NCBI GenBank assembly: GCA_963717195.1 | Contig: CAVQVR010000002.1 | Location: 62,001-126,000, forward strand | Length of the DNA stretch: 64,000 nucleotides | DNA from: JACDAE01 sp963717195 | Lineage (GTDB): Bacteria > Chloroflexota > Ktedonobacteria > Ktedonobacterales > Ktedonobacteraceae | Reading direction: 5' to 3' | Shown: one piece after another, positions 35,087 to 42,292 of the stretch | How the letters are laid out: every line of letters begins with the position of its first letter | Numbering within the stretch: the first letter of the stretch is position 1 | Program-made: the position numbers and the translations under genes | The notes under the pieces: generated by a model | Told to the model about the DNA's origin: nothing | Database searches by the model: none | Seen by the model: only the letters and a program-made list of their open reading frames with translations

Positions 35087-35116
35087 AGTATAGAAGATCA
35101 TGCGACCTCTCGTCAA
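35087..35116 (-). promoter_or_regulatory. Sigma-70-type promoter of the fluoride operon
   Basis: TTGACG, 18 bases, TATACT on the minus strand. The predicted start is about ten bases before the riboswitch stem. Confidence 0.7.
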
Positions 35117-35237
35117 GAGCGTTTTTCAGATGTCAGATGAGGAGAAGGTCTGGCATTGCCTTTTGTAACCTCACATGCTATATTGGACGTTATTAGAAAT
35201 GGTTACTCATGCATTCGATGGGGGAAGCTGCGAAATA

Positions 35238-35678
35238 ATGAGAGTTTTAGTGATACATGGGCCCAACCTGAACATGCTAGGCAAAAGAGATCCAACAAAA
35301 TATGGAACATTAACGATGGCTGATATCAATCAACAGTTGGAGATACTCGCCGCTGAATTACATTGCGACCTTGCGTTTTTTCAATCAAACCACGAAGGCG
35401 CCATCATAGATTTTCTGCAGTTAGAGTCATCGAGGGCAGCCTCTGGTGTTATCATTAACCCTGGAGCACTCGTGCGCTACGGCTATAGCCTTCGACAGGC
35501 ATTCGTTGACCTGGGCAAGCCTCTCATCGAGGTCCATATGTCTGATATTCACCGCCTTGGCATCAATACAGCAGTGAACGTACTTGAAGATGTACGTCTT
35601 GCACAGGTCGTTGGACTGAAAGAGCATAGTTACTACGAAGCACTCAAGCAATTAAGCACTTATTTAAGGAAGAATTAA
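35238..35678 (+). CDS. aroQ: Type II 3-dehydroquinate dehydratase
   Basis: The start is at ATG 35238 rather than the upstream frame opening at 35175, giving 146 residues, the normal family length. It begins MRVLVIHGPNLNMLGKRDP and carries the catalytic Tyr in TKYGTLTM, the loop NHEGAIIDFL, INPGALVRYGYSLRQA and the catalytic His in IEVHMSDIH. It converts 3-dehydroquinate to 3-dehydroshikimate by the dodecameric type II mechanism. Usual relatives have NPGAYTHTS where this one has NPGALVRYGY, a noticeable change at the substrate loop. It is first gene of a tight four-gene aro operon. Confidence 0.88.
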   Translation: MRVLVIHGPNLNMLGKRDPTKYGTLTMADINQQLEILAAELHCDLAFFQSNHEGAIIDFLQLESSRAASGVIINPGALVRYGYSLRQAFVDLGKPLIEVHMSDIHRLGINTAVNVLEDVRLAQVVGLKEHSYYEALKQLSTYLRKN

Positions 35679-35681
35679 AAG

Positions 35682-37007
35682 ATGTACAACGAAGGCACAT
35701 TTCTAAAGGTTGCTAAAAGCCAGAATTTGAAAGGCGAGGTGCGTATGCCACGGAGTAAAACGCATTCTTTTCGGGCGTTAATTCTCGCCTCCCTCGCAGA
35801 TGGCATATCATTTGTCAGAAATCCAAAACTGAGCGGGGATTGGCATGAGGCTGTCAATGCCTTGCGCATGTATGGCGCAACCATCGAAGAAGTGGAAAAA
35901 CAGGTCTTCCGCGTCCAGGGGGTCGGTGGGAATCTACAAACTCCAGGTGATATCATTAACGTCAACAATTCAGGGACTATGCTCTTCTTCATTGCCGGAG
36001 TAGCAGCAGCATGTCCAGGATGGTCGGTGATTACTGGCGATGAGTCCATACGCAGACTGCGAAAAATTTCAAAAAATTTATTTGAACCGCTTCAAGCATT
36101 AGGGGTGGAGATCATTTCGACCAAAAATGACGGTATGGCTCCGTTGGTTATCAAAGGAAAAGTCAATGGCGGGATTGCCCATATGGACGGCATTGGCTGT
36201 CAACCGGTCTTCAGTGTCCTTATTGCCTCTGCATTTTCCGCAAAACCCGTTGAAATATTTGCACGCAATCCTGGTGAAAAAGCCTATATTGATCTTTTGT
36301 TGTACTGGTTTCGCAAAGTGGGCATACAATTTGAAAATGTTGAAAATAAATATGGACACTACAAATTCCCTGGCAATAAGCCACCTCAGGCCTTTGATAC
36401 GGAAATACCCTTTGAATGGTCCGCTCCCGCATATCCTCTCCTCGCGGCCCTGCTGACTCCCGACTCAGAAATAACCGTAAAAGGGATGAATTGGGAAGAC
36501 CCTTATGGAGACAAACAGGTCATCCCCATTCTACAGAAGATGGGTGCAGATATAACCTTTGATGGCGATTCTTTAACAGCCAGAAGTAGTCAGCTTCATG
36601 GTATTGAAATTGACATGAACGATTTACCAGATCAGGTTCCAACAATAGCCATCGCAGCATGCTTTGCACAGGGCAAAAGTGTGATCAAGAATGCCCTGAC
36701 AGCACGCTGGAAAGAATGCGACAGAATTTCCGCCGTTTGCAAAGAGCTATCCAAAATGGGCGCGAAAGTGATCGAAAAAGAGGATGGGCTTATTATCGAT
36801 CAAGATGGCACGTGGAAATTGAGAGCGGCACACATCGATGGCTACTCTGACCATCGCATGGTCTTAGCGTTTGCTATCGCCGCAATGCAAATAGAGGGAG
36901 AAACGCTCATTTCTGACGCCCAGTTTGTGGAGAAATCCTTTGAAAACTTCATTCCAGATATGATACAAGTCGGTGCCAATTTTGAGCTCGTGGAAGCAAC
37001 TTCATGA
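35682..37007 (+). CDS. aroA: Divergent 5-enolpyruvylshikimate-3-phosphate synthase (AroA-like)
   Basis: Three bases after aroQ, the 441-residue frame shows the EPSP synthase layout of two inverse alpha/beta domains. The N-terminal motif is MPRSKTHSFRALILASLADG (canonical PGSKSxxxRALLLAAL), and it ends YSDHRMVLAFAIAAM with the family DHRM signature and KECDRI. The normally strict NAGTAMR stretch is here NNSGTMLFFIAG, and GDxSLRxRPM is GDESIRRLRKI. These are active-site-neighbouring changes, so it may be a class of EPSPS with altered inhibitor response or an enzyme for a modified substrate. It overlaps aroK by four bases. Confidence 0.8.
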   Translation: MYNEGTFLKVAKSQNLKGEVRMPRSKTHSFRALILASLADGISFVRNPKLSGDWHEAVNALRMYGATIEEVEKQVFRVQGVGGNLQTPGDIINVNNSGTMLFFIAGVAAACPGWSVITGDESIRRLRKISKNLFEPLQALGVEIISTKNDGMAPLVIKGKVNGGIAHMDGIGCQPVFSVLIASAFSAKPVEIFARNPGEKAYIDLLLYWFRKVGIQFENVENKYGHYKFPGNKPPQAFDTEIPFEWSAPAYPLLAALLTPDSEITVKGMNWEDPYGDKQVIPILQKMGADITFDGDSLTARSSQLHGIEIDMNDLPDQVPTIAIAACFAQGKSVIKNALTARWKECDRISAVCKELSKMGAKVIEKEDGLIIDQDGTWKLRAAHIDGYSDHRMVLAFAIAAMQIEGETLISDAQFVEKSFENFIPDMIQVGANFELVEATS

Positions 37008-37549
37008 GAATAATCTTTGTTGGCATGAAGGGGTGTGGGAAAACAACGTTAGGACGCTTGCTGGCAAACAAAATGCAGGCACCGTTTATTGACTCGGATG
37101 CCTACATTGAAAAAACGTTTGAGCAAGAAAATGGAGAAGCACTTCCTTTTCGTGCGATCTTTAAGCAATATGGGAGTGAACACTTTCGTGTGCTGGATAC
37201 GAAAGCGTTAAAGAATATTGCAAAAGAATTTGAGAACAGAGACTTTGTCTTTGCATGTGGAGGACGAACACCTCTACTGAGCGAAAATCAAGAAATTTTA
37301 TCCAGACTCGGAACAATCATTTTTTTAGAGGTCGAGCGCGTCGTTCTTCTAAAGCGTATCCTTACTCAAGGCATTCCTGCATTTTTCCCCTATCAGGATG
37401 ATCCCACCAGATCACTCGATGAGTTATTAAGCGAAAGAGTGCCTGTCTATAGGAAAGTGGCGGATATTACTATAGATGTCAGTAATGGGACACCTGAAGA
37501 TCTGGTGGATACTATTCTAATGGAACTAAGAGATCATGCTAAAAATTAA
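37004..37549 (+). CDS. aroK: Shikimate kinase-like P-loop kinase
   Basis: It overlaps aroA (ATGA). Walker A is GMKGCGKTTLG (residues 7-17), followed by FIDSDAYIEK with the Mg2+/substrate-binding Asp. HFRVLDTKAL occupies the place of FRxxE (Asp instead of Glu), CGGRT replaces the usual GGG substrate loop, and the lid region contains RSLDELLSERVPVYRKVAD. The 181-residue length is normal. It should phosphorylate shikimate or a close relative. The GGRT change, like the changes in its operon partners, hints at a specialised version. Confidence 0.8.
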   Translation: MRIIFVGMKGCGKTTLGRLLANKMQAPFIDSDAYIEKTFEQENGEALPFRAIFKQYGSEHFRVLDTKALKNIAKEFENRDFVFACGGRTPLLSENQEILSRLGTIIFLEVERVVLLKRILTQGIPAFFPYQDDPTRSLDELLSERVPVYRKVADITIDVSNGTPEDLVDTILMELRDHAKN

Positions 37550-38366
37550 TGGCGATACACAGATCGTTGCCTTTTTGGGGACAACGTACAAGACCAGCAA
37601 GATGTATGGTATGTACAATGCCGCTTTTGAAGCACTCGGGCTTAATTATATCTATGTTCCATTTGTAGTAAAAGACGTAGAAAAAGCGGCTGAAGGCATA
37701 CGTCACCTGGGGATAAGAGCAGCCGGGGTAACCATACCCTATAAAATGTCAATTATGCCCTATCTTGATGAGCTGGATAGTGATGCAAGAAGAAGTGGGG
37801 CCGTCAATGCTATTCTCAATACAAGAGGCATATTATTGGGTGCAAATACTGATGGGCAGGGAGCAGTGAAGGCACTACTAGAAGTAACGGCTATTGCTGG
37901 AAAGAAAGTTGTTCTCCTTGGAGCTGGCGGGGCTGCGCGAGCTATTGCATTTGCGCTCGCAGACGAAGGGGGCAGTGTAGTCATTGTCAATAGGACGAAC
38001 GATGCGGCGCTAGCCCTGGCAAAAGCGGTCGATTGCAAATACCAGATAATAGATAAGCTGGAGCAAGAAGTAAAAGATGCTCATATCGTCATTAATGCAA
38101 CTTCAGTCGGCATGGGGACGAAGGATAACGAATCATTACTAAAAAAAGATTTGCTGGCGCCAAATTTAATTGTTATGGATATTATCTCTCACCCAAAGGA
38201 AACAAAACTGCTCAGAGACGCAAAAGAGCAAGGCTGTAAAATCGTCTATGGCGACCGTATGCTTTTCTGGCAAGGCGTGCTAAAATTCCAACTCTATACA
38301 GGAGTAGAGCCGCCGATTGAGGTGATGGAAAAAGCCATCATTGCTTCAATGATGGTCGGATTTTAG
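37536..38366 (+). CDS. aroE: Shikimate dehydrogenase-like NAD(P)-dependent oxidoreductase
   Basis: It overlaps aroK by 14 bases. The 276-residue product keeps the catalytic Lys70 in VTIPYK, Asp106 in GANTDGQGA, the Rossmann motif LLGAGGAARA, the NADP-loop NRT and the C-terminal GDRMLFWQGVLKFQLYTG. The shikimate-anchoring SxS segment near the N-terminus is GTTYKTSKMYGMYN instead of HSLSPxLHN, so substrate binding is probably modified. The family reduces 3-dehydroshikimate to shikimate; a quinate/shikimate- or aminoshikimate-type variant is possible. It is last gene of the operon and is followed by a structured repeat. Confidence 0.82.
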   Translation: MLKINGDTQIVAFLGTTYKTSKMYGMYNAAFEALGLNYIYVPFVVKDVEKAAEGIRHLGIRAAGVTIPYKMSIMPYLDELDSDARRSGAVNAILNTRGILLGANTDGQGAVKALLEVTAIAGKKVVLLGAGGAARAIAFALADEGGSVVIVNRTNDAALALAKAVDCKYQIIDKLEQEVKDAHIVINATSVGMGTKDNESLLKKDLLAPNLIVMDIISHPKETKLLRDAKEQGCKIVYGDRMLFWQGVLKFQLYTGVEPPIEVMEKAIIASMMVGF

Positions 38367-38432
38367 TTTTGCTAGTGGCAGTCGGTGTTGTGTTTGTTCC
38401 AAAATTATTTCCTCCTTTATAATCTTTTGGAG

Positions 38433-38539
38433 TAACTCTTCAGTAGGGGTCTGACTCCTCAGCGCCTACGGCGCTTCGCAAGCCGTCCACACATAACCTG
38501 GGCGAGCCACCGCAGGTGGCGAGCAGACCTGAAGAGTTA
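38433..38539. repeat. Composite hairpin element after the aro operon
   Basis: Outer arms TAACTCTTCA (38433) and TGAAGAGTTA (38530-38539) enclose two perfect small hairpins: AGCGCC-TAC-GGCGCT (38461-38475) and GCCACC-GCA-GGTGGC (38506-38520). A related GCGCCGTAGGCGC unit lies near 42078. It may act as a terminator or be a REP-like element. The remaining spacer to 38926 has no gene I can support. Confidence 0.6.
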
Positions 38540-38770
38540 TCTTTTGGATTTGTTTCCATAACTATCTCCAATCTACAGAGAGAAAAATCTTCGAAGAGAG
38601 ATAAAGGTGCCTTCATGTCTGTGGCAAAGACCTCTCAACGGGCAGGTATATGCATACCTTGTCTCAAGCATAGGACAGAACTATTGGTATTTCGTTGGAA
38701 ACATATGAGAAACTTCTCATTTCAAGATTGTGAACCCCATCGATCGCACGAGCACTAACAGGAGGCAGAA

Positions 38771-38801
38771 ACATTGGAATATTTATATTTATTTCCAATG
38801 T
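38771..38801. promoter_or_regulatory. Candidate operator upstream of the two-component genes
   Basis: ACATTGGAA-N13-TTCCAATGT is a perfect dyad, and a third half-site TTCCAAT follows at 38804. The position, about 125 bases before the response-regulator start, fits autoregulation. Confidence 0.4.
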
Positions 38802-38926
38802 ATTTCCAATAAAATGCTGCTATGCTAGTGTCTATCAGGAAAGAAGCTTCTCCGACTGATGAGAGGAGTTTCAATGGGTGGTTGTGTGTGAGGAAGCATC
38901 CGGTGAAGCAAAAAGAGGGAAAAGTC

Positions 38927-39607
38927 ATGCATATTCTTGTAGTGGAAGACGAGCAGCGCCTGGCCTATCTACTGCGGCGTGTCCTGCTGGAAGAGCGGCA
39001 TACCGTCGATCTGGCACACGACGGACACGCAGGGCTTGACCTGGCCCTGAGCGATACCTATGATGCAATAATCCTTGATCTGATGTTGCCCGGTATTGAT
39101 GGGCTTGAGATCTGCCGTCAACTACGAGTTGAACACAACATGACACCTGTGCTAATGCTCACCGCACGTGGAGCAGTAGAGGACCGTGTGACGGGTCTCA
39201 ATGTGGGTGCCGACGACTACCTCACCAAACCTTTTGCCATGGAAGAATTGCTAGCACGCGTCAATGCCCTGCTGCGCCGTCGTGATCGTCGTTTCGATGA
39301 GACTTCCCTGCTCTCTGTGGGAGATCTGACGCTCGATATGGTGCGGCATGAAGCACGCCGGGCCGGGCGTGTCATCGAGCTAACCGCCAAGGAATTCGCC
39401 CTGCTGGAGTACCTGATGCGCCATCCTGGGCAGGTGCTCTCACGCACACAAATCGTTGATGCGGTCTGGCGCTACGACATGGAAGCACTTTCTAATGTAG
39501 TGGATATCTACATTCACTACCTACGTGACAAGATTGATCAGGGTTTCTCACATCCTCTCATTAAGACGGTGCGTGGTGTGGGCTACAAGATCCAGGCATG
39601 GCAATAG
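38927..39607 (+). CDS. OmpR/PhoB-family response regulator
   Basis: The start is at ATG 38927 because AGAGGGA lies 8 bases upstream; the frame is open to 38822. The 226-residue product has a receiver domain with acidic pocket VVEDE, phosphorylation site Asp51 (AIILDLMLPGIDG) and Lys near 101 (DYLTKPFAMEELLAR). A winged-helix effector domain follows (ELTAKEFALLEYLMRHPGQV, VDIYIHYLRDKID, VRGVGYKI). It is partnered with the histidine kinase that begins 17 bases downstream. The target genes are unknown; the adjacent yceI-like gene is one candidate. Confidence 0.92.
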   Translation: MHILVVEDEQRLAYLLRRVLLEERHTVDLAHDGHAGLDLALSDTYDAIILDLMLPGIDGLEICRQLRVEHNMTPVLMLTARGAVEDRVTGLNVGADDYLTKPFAMEELLARVNALLRRRDRRFDETSLLSVGDLTLDMVRHEARRAGRVIELTAKEFALLEYLMRHPGQVLSRTQIVDAVWRYDMEALSNVVDIYIHYLRDKIDQGFSHPLIKTVRGVGYKIQAWQ

Positions 39608-39624
39608 CAAGAAGGAGTCACCGC

Positions 39625-41034
39625 ATGAACTGGAGAGGTCTCGTAAGGTATCGCGGCAAGAGTCGTCTCTCACAAGAGGCAGGGGCAACCCTGTTTCAGG
39701 GACTGCGCATTCGCTTAACGCTCTGGTATTGCGGAGTGCTAGGGGGAGCATTGATACTGTTCGGGGTAGCGCTCTATGTTGGAACCCAGTACGCCCTCCT
39801 CAATCCCATTGCATCCGATGCTGCTGCGCATGCTCAGGTGCATAAGAATGAATGGCTTACCAGTTCACCTGCTAGCGCCTGTCCATTACTTGGTCCTACA
39901 GGTCCACCAGGACTGCCTCCCGGCCAGGGATTCCAGATGCCGGAACAGGTCGTGTGTTTCGACCAGCACGGCTCTCTGCTGCCAGGTGAAAACACTGCTG
40001 GGCTTGCATCCGCTTTTCTGATGAATACTCTTGTGAAAACGGCTTTACAGACAGGTGAGCCTGCCCATGATATCGTCAATGCAGGAGGCTCGGCTGGGCA
40101 GATCTATCGCTGCGTGCTGGTGGTTCCCAACTCGGGAGGAAGTGGAATTGCAGGAGTGTTGTTGATTGGCGAGTCCGTCCAGGCGCAAGAATCCGCGCTG
40201 TCGTCGCTCCTGATGCTCCTCCTGAGCATTGGAAGTATGGCACTGCTCGGAGCAGGATCGGGTGGACTGTTTCTGGCGAACCGTGCATTGGCACCAGCAC
40301 GATTGGCCTGGAGCAACCAGCAGCGCTTCATCGCGGATGCCTCGCATGAACTTCGTACGCCACTGACTCTACTGCATGCGGATGCCGAGGTTCTGTTGCG
40401 AGGCCGTGAGCGCCTTGTGGCCGAAGATGCGGCGCTGTTGAAGGATATTGTTGCTGAAGCAAAGCAGATGGCACGCATCTCAGACAATCTGCTGACACTC
40501 GCCCGCCTGGATAACAGCGCTCTTCATCAAGAACACGAAGTGGTGGGACTTGCTGAACTGGCTCAGGAAGGAGCACGGCGCGTACAGGCCCTGGCCGAAC
40601 AACGCAGTATTACCGTTGAAGTTGAAAGCACCAGCGACCCCTACGTCATTGGGGATCCGATGCTGCTAGAGCAGGCGGCGCTGATACTGCTCGATAATGC
40701 CATCAAATACAATCGCTCAGGCGGTCAGGTCATTCTGAGCACAAAGATGAAAGAGAAACGCGCAATTCTGGAGGTACGCGACAACGGGATCGGCATTGCG
40801 GCTGAACACATGCCGCACGTGGGCAAACGCTTTTATCGGGCGGACAAGGCCCGCTCACGCGAGGGAGGCGGCACAGGTCTTGGGCTCTCCATTGCACGGA
40901 GTATTGTAATTGCTCACAATGGGGAGTTCTCCCTCTCTAGTGTTCCTGAGCAGGGCACATCGGTGACACTCACGTTCCCCCTGGCAACAGGAGAAGTATC
41001 CGGTGACAAGGAAGAGAGGGCTGGGAGCATGTAA
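39625..41034 (+). CDS. Sensor histidine kinase
   Basis: ATG 39625 has AAGGAG 7 bases upstream. The 469-residue protein has a first membrane helix near 35-57, an extracytoplasmic domain rich in Pro and Gly (LLGPTGPPGLPPGQGFQM), and a second helix near 195-220. The kinase core has the H-box FIADASHELRTPLTLL (His near 241), N-box ILLDNAIKYN, and G-boxes DNGIGIAAEHMP and GGGTGLGLSIARSIV. No HAMP linker is obvious between helix 2 and the H-box. It is cognate to the preceding response regulator. Confidence 0.92.
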   Translation: MNWRGLVRYRGKSRLSQEAGATLFQGLRIRLTLWYCGVLGGALILFGVALYVGTQYALLNPIASDAAAHAQVHKNEWLTSSPASACPLLGPTGPPGLPPGQGFQMPEQVVCFDQHGSLLPGENTAGLASAFLMNTLVKTALQTGEPAHDIVNAGGSAGQIYRCVLVVPNSGGSGIAGVLLIGESVQAQESALSSLLMLLLSIGSMALLGAGSGGLFLANRALAPARLAWSNQQRFIADASHELRTPLTLLHADAEVLLRGRERLVAEDAALLKDIVAEAKQMARISDNLLTLARLDNSALHQEHEVVGLAELAQEGARRVQALAEQRSITVEVESTSDPYVIGDPMLLEQAALILLDNAIKYNRSGGQVILSTKMKEKRAILEVRDNGIGIAAEHMPHVGKRFYRADKARSREGGGTGLGLSIARSIVIAHNGEFSLSSVPEQGTSVTLTFPLATGEVSGDKEERAGSM

Positions 41035-41177
41035 CCTCCATCAGTATAGACATTTGAAACGGCTTACATTTCCCACAACACATTCGTTTCCCACGACACA
41101 TTTTTATAATCGTCGAGCTTGCTCTGTGTGCACGAGAAAGACAACAGAGCTCAATCAAAGTATCCTTAGGAGGAATT

Positions 41178-41909
41178 ATGAAAAAACGTAATATCTGGCT
41201 AGTCGGAATTGCTGTTGTTCTTGTCATTATCGTTGCTGGAACATTCGTGTACGCATCACATTTCGCTAACAGCGTCCAGCAGACCCATACCGCATCCGGA
41301 CCCATCATCCTGTCTCCTACTGCGACAGGAGCTGCTACGGCAACCGGAACATCCACTTCATCAAGCAATCTGCAGACATTTCAGATTGTACCTGCCCAGA
41401 CCACAGCATCTTATAGCGTATACGAAAACCTGATCTTCCAAAATAAACCGAATAATGACGCGATTGGCACGACACACTCAGTCCAGGGCAATTTCCACAT
41501 ACAAACTGGCGCAGCGCCGCTCGTTGCGGCGATGAACGTGAAAGTCGACTTGAGTACATTGCAAACGGATTTGCAGATGCGCGATAACTATGTGCGGCAG
41601 AATACACTACAAACAGACACCTATCCTGATGCGACCTTCGTCTCTGTCAGTACGCAAGGCTTACCAACGAGCTACACGGATGGACAAACCGTTCATTTTC
41701 AACTGACTGGCAACCTGACAATGCATGGCAAAACCAACAAAGAGGTCTTTGACGTACAAGGGAAGGTCGTGGGTACAACGATAACGGGAACGGCAACCAG
41801 CACCATCTACATGACGGACTTCGGGATTCAACCACCAGACCTGGCAAACATCGCGATTGCACAAAATAAAGTCCTCGTCACCATCAACTTCACTGCGAAA
41901 GAAGCATGA
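41178..41909 (+). CDS. Secreted or membrane-anchored YceI-family protein
   Basis: AGGAGGAATT lies right before the ATG. The 243-residue product has an N-terminal membrane anchor or signal (NIWLVGIAVVLVIIVAG) and a Ser/Thr/Ala-rich linker. The YceI lipocalin-like domain includes NLIFQNKPNNDAIGTTHSV, VKVDLSTLQTDLQMRDNYV, LQTDTYPDATF and the typical LTMHGKTNKEVFDV. YceI proteins bind isoprenoid or amide lipids in a beta-barrel outside the cytoplasm. It follows the two-component genes by about 140 bases and may be one of their targets. Confidence 0.88.
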   Translation: MKKRNIWLVGIAVVLVIIVAGTFVYASHFANSVQQTHTASGPIILSPTATGAATATGTSTSSSNLQTFQIVPAQTTASYSVYENLIFQNKPNNDAIGTTHSVQGNFHIQTGAAPLVAAMNVKVDLSTLQTDLQMRDNYVRQNTLQTDTYPDATFVSVSTQGLPTSYTDGQTVHFQLTGNLTMHGKTNKEVFDVQGKVVGTTITGTATSTIYMTDFGIQPPDLANIAIAQNKVLVTINFTAKEA

Positions 41910-41995
41910 GAAAGCTCTTAGCGGAACGTAGCGTTCGTCCATTGATTCAGATGCGCTCTGCAGGGCTTGTGAATTAGCGTTTTTCTCTGTGTTTT

Positions 41996-42016
41996 GGCCC
42001 GCTGCGCGGGCCTTTT
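41996..42016 (+). terminator. Terminator hairpin after the yceI-like gene
   Basis: GGCCCGC-TGC-GCGGGCC followed by TTTT, about 85 bases beyond the stop. Confidence 0.75.
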
Positions 42017-42017
42017 G

Positions 42018-42070
42018 GGTTTTTATGGTGTGTTTTTCGGGCAGAGCCCGAAAAACACACCATAAAAACC
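42018..42070. repeat. Perfect inverted repeat, 25-base arms with 3-base loop
   Basis: Arms 42018-42042 and 42046-42070 are exact reverse complements with an AGA loop, directly abutting the preceding terminator. The arms begin with G and five T and end with five A and C, so it may serve as a backup bidirectional terminator or be a small mobile palindrome. Confidence 0.85.
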
Positions 42071-42139
42071 TTTTGCGAGCGCCGTAGGCGCGAGGAGAGT
42101 GGATAATTCACAACCCCTAGATGCGCTCTGTCAACTCAC

Positions 42140-42168
42140 TTGACAAATTATCTCTAGTGATTTATTAT
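42140..42168 (+). promoter_or_regulatory. Sigma-70-type promoter upstream of the rhamnosidase
   Basis: TTGACA, exactly 17 bases, TATTAT. It lies 125 bases before the GH78 start, with a long leader. Confidence 0.65.
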
Positions 42169-42292
42169 TTATTGAGAGCGATTTCATAAAGGTTGGGCTT
42201 CGTCCGACAGAGCGAAAGATTCGCACGTCAGACACAGCACTGACGGCTATAACTGGCACGTCAATATTGTATGTGTCCAGGAGGACGTCGCT

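Noticed and set aside
38516..38758. 80-codon frame between aroE and the response regulator
   Set aside because: It begins within the composite hairpin element, has no convincing ribosome site for its first start and no recognisable domain.
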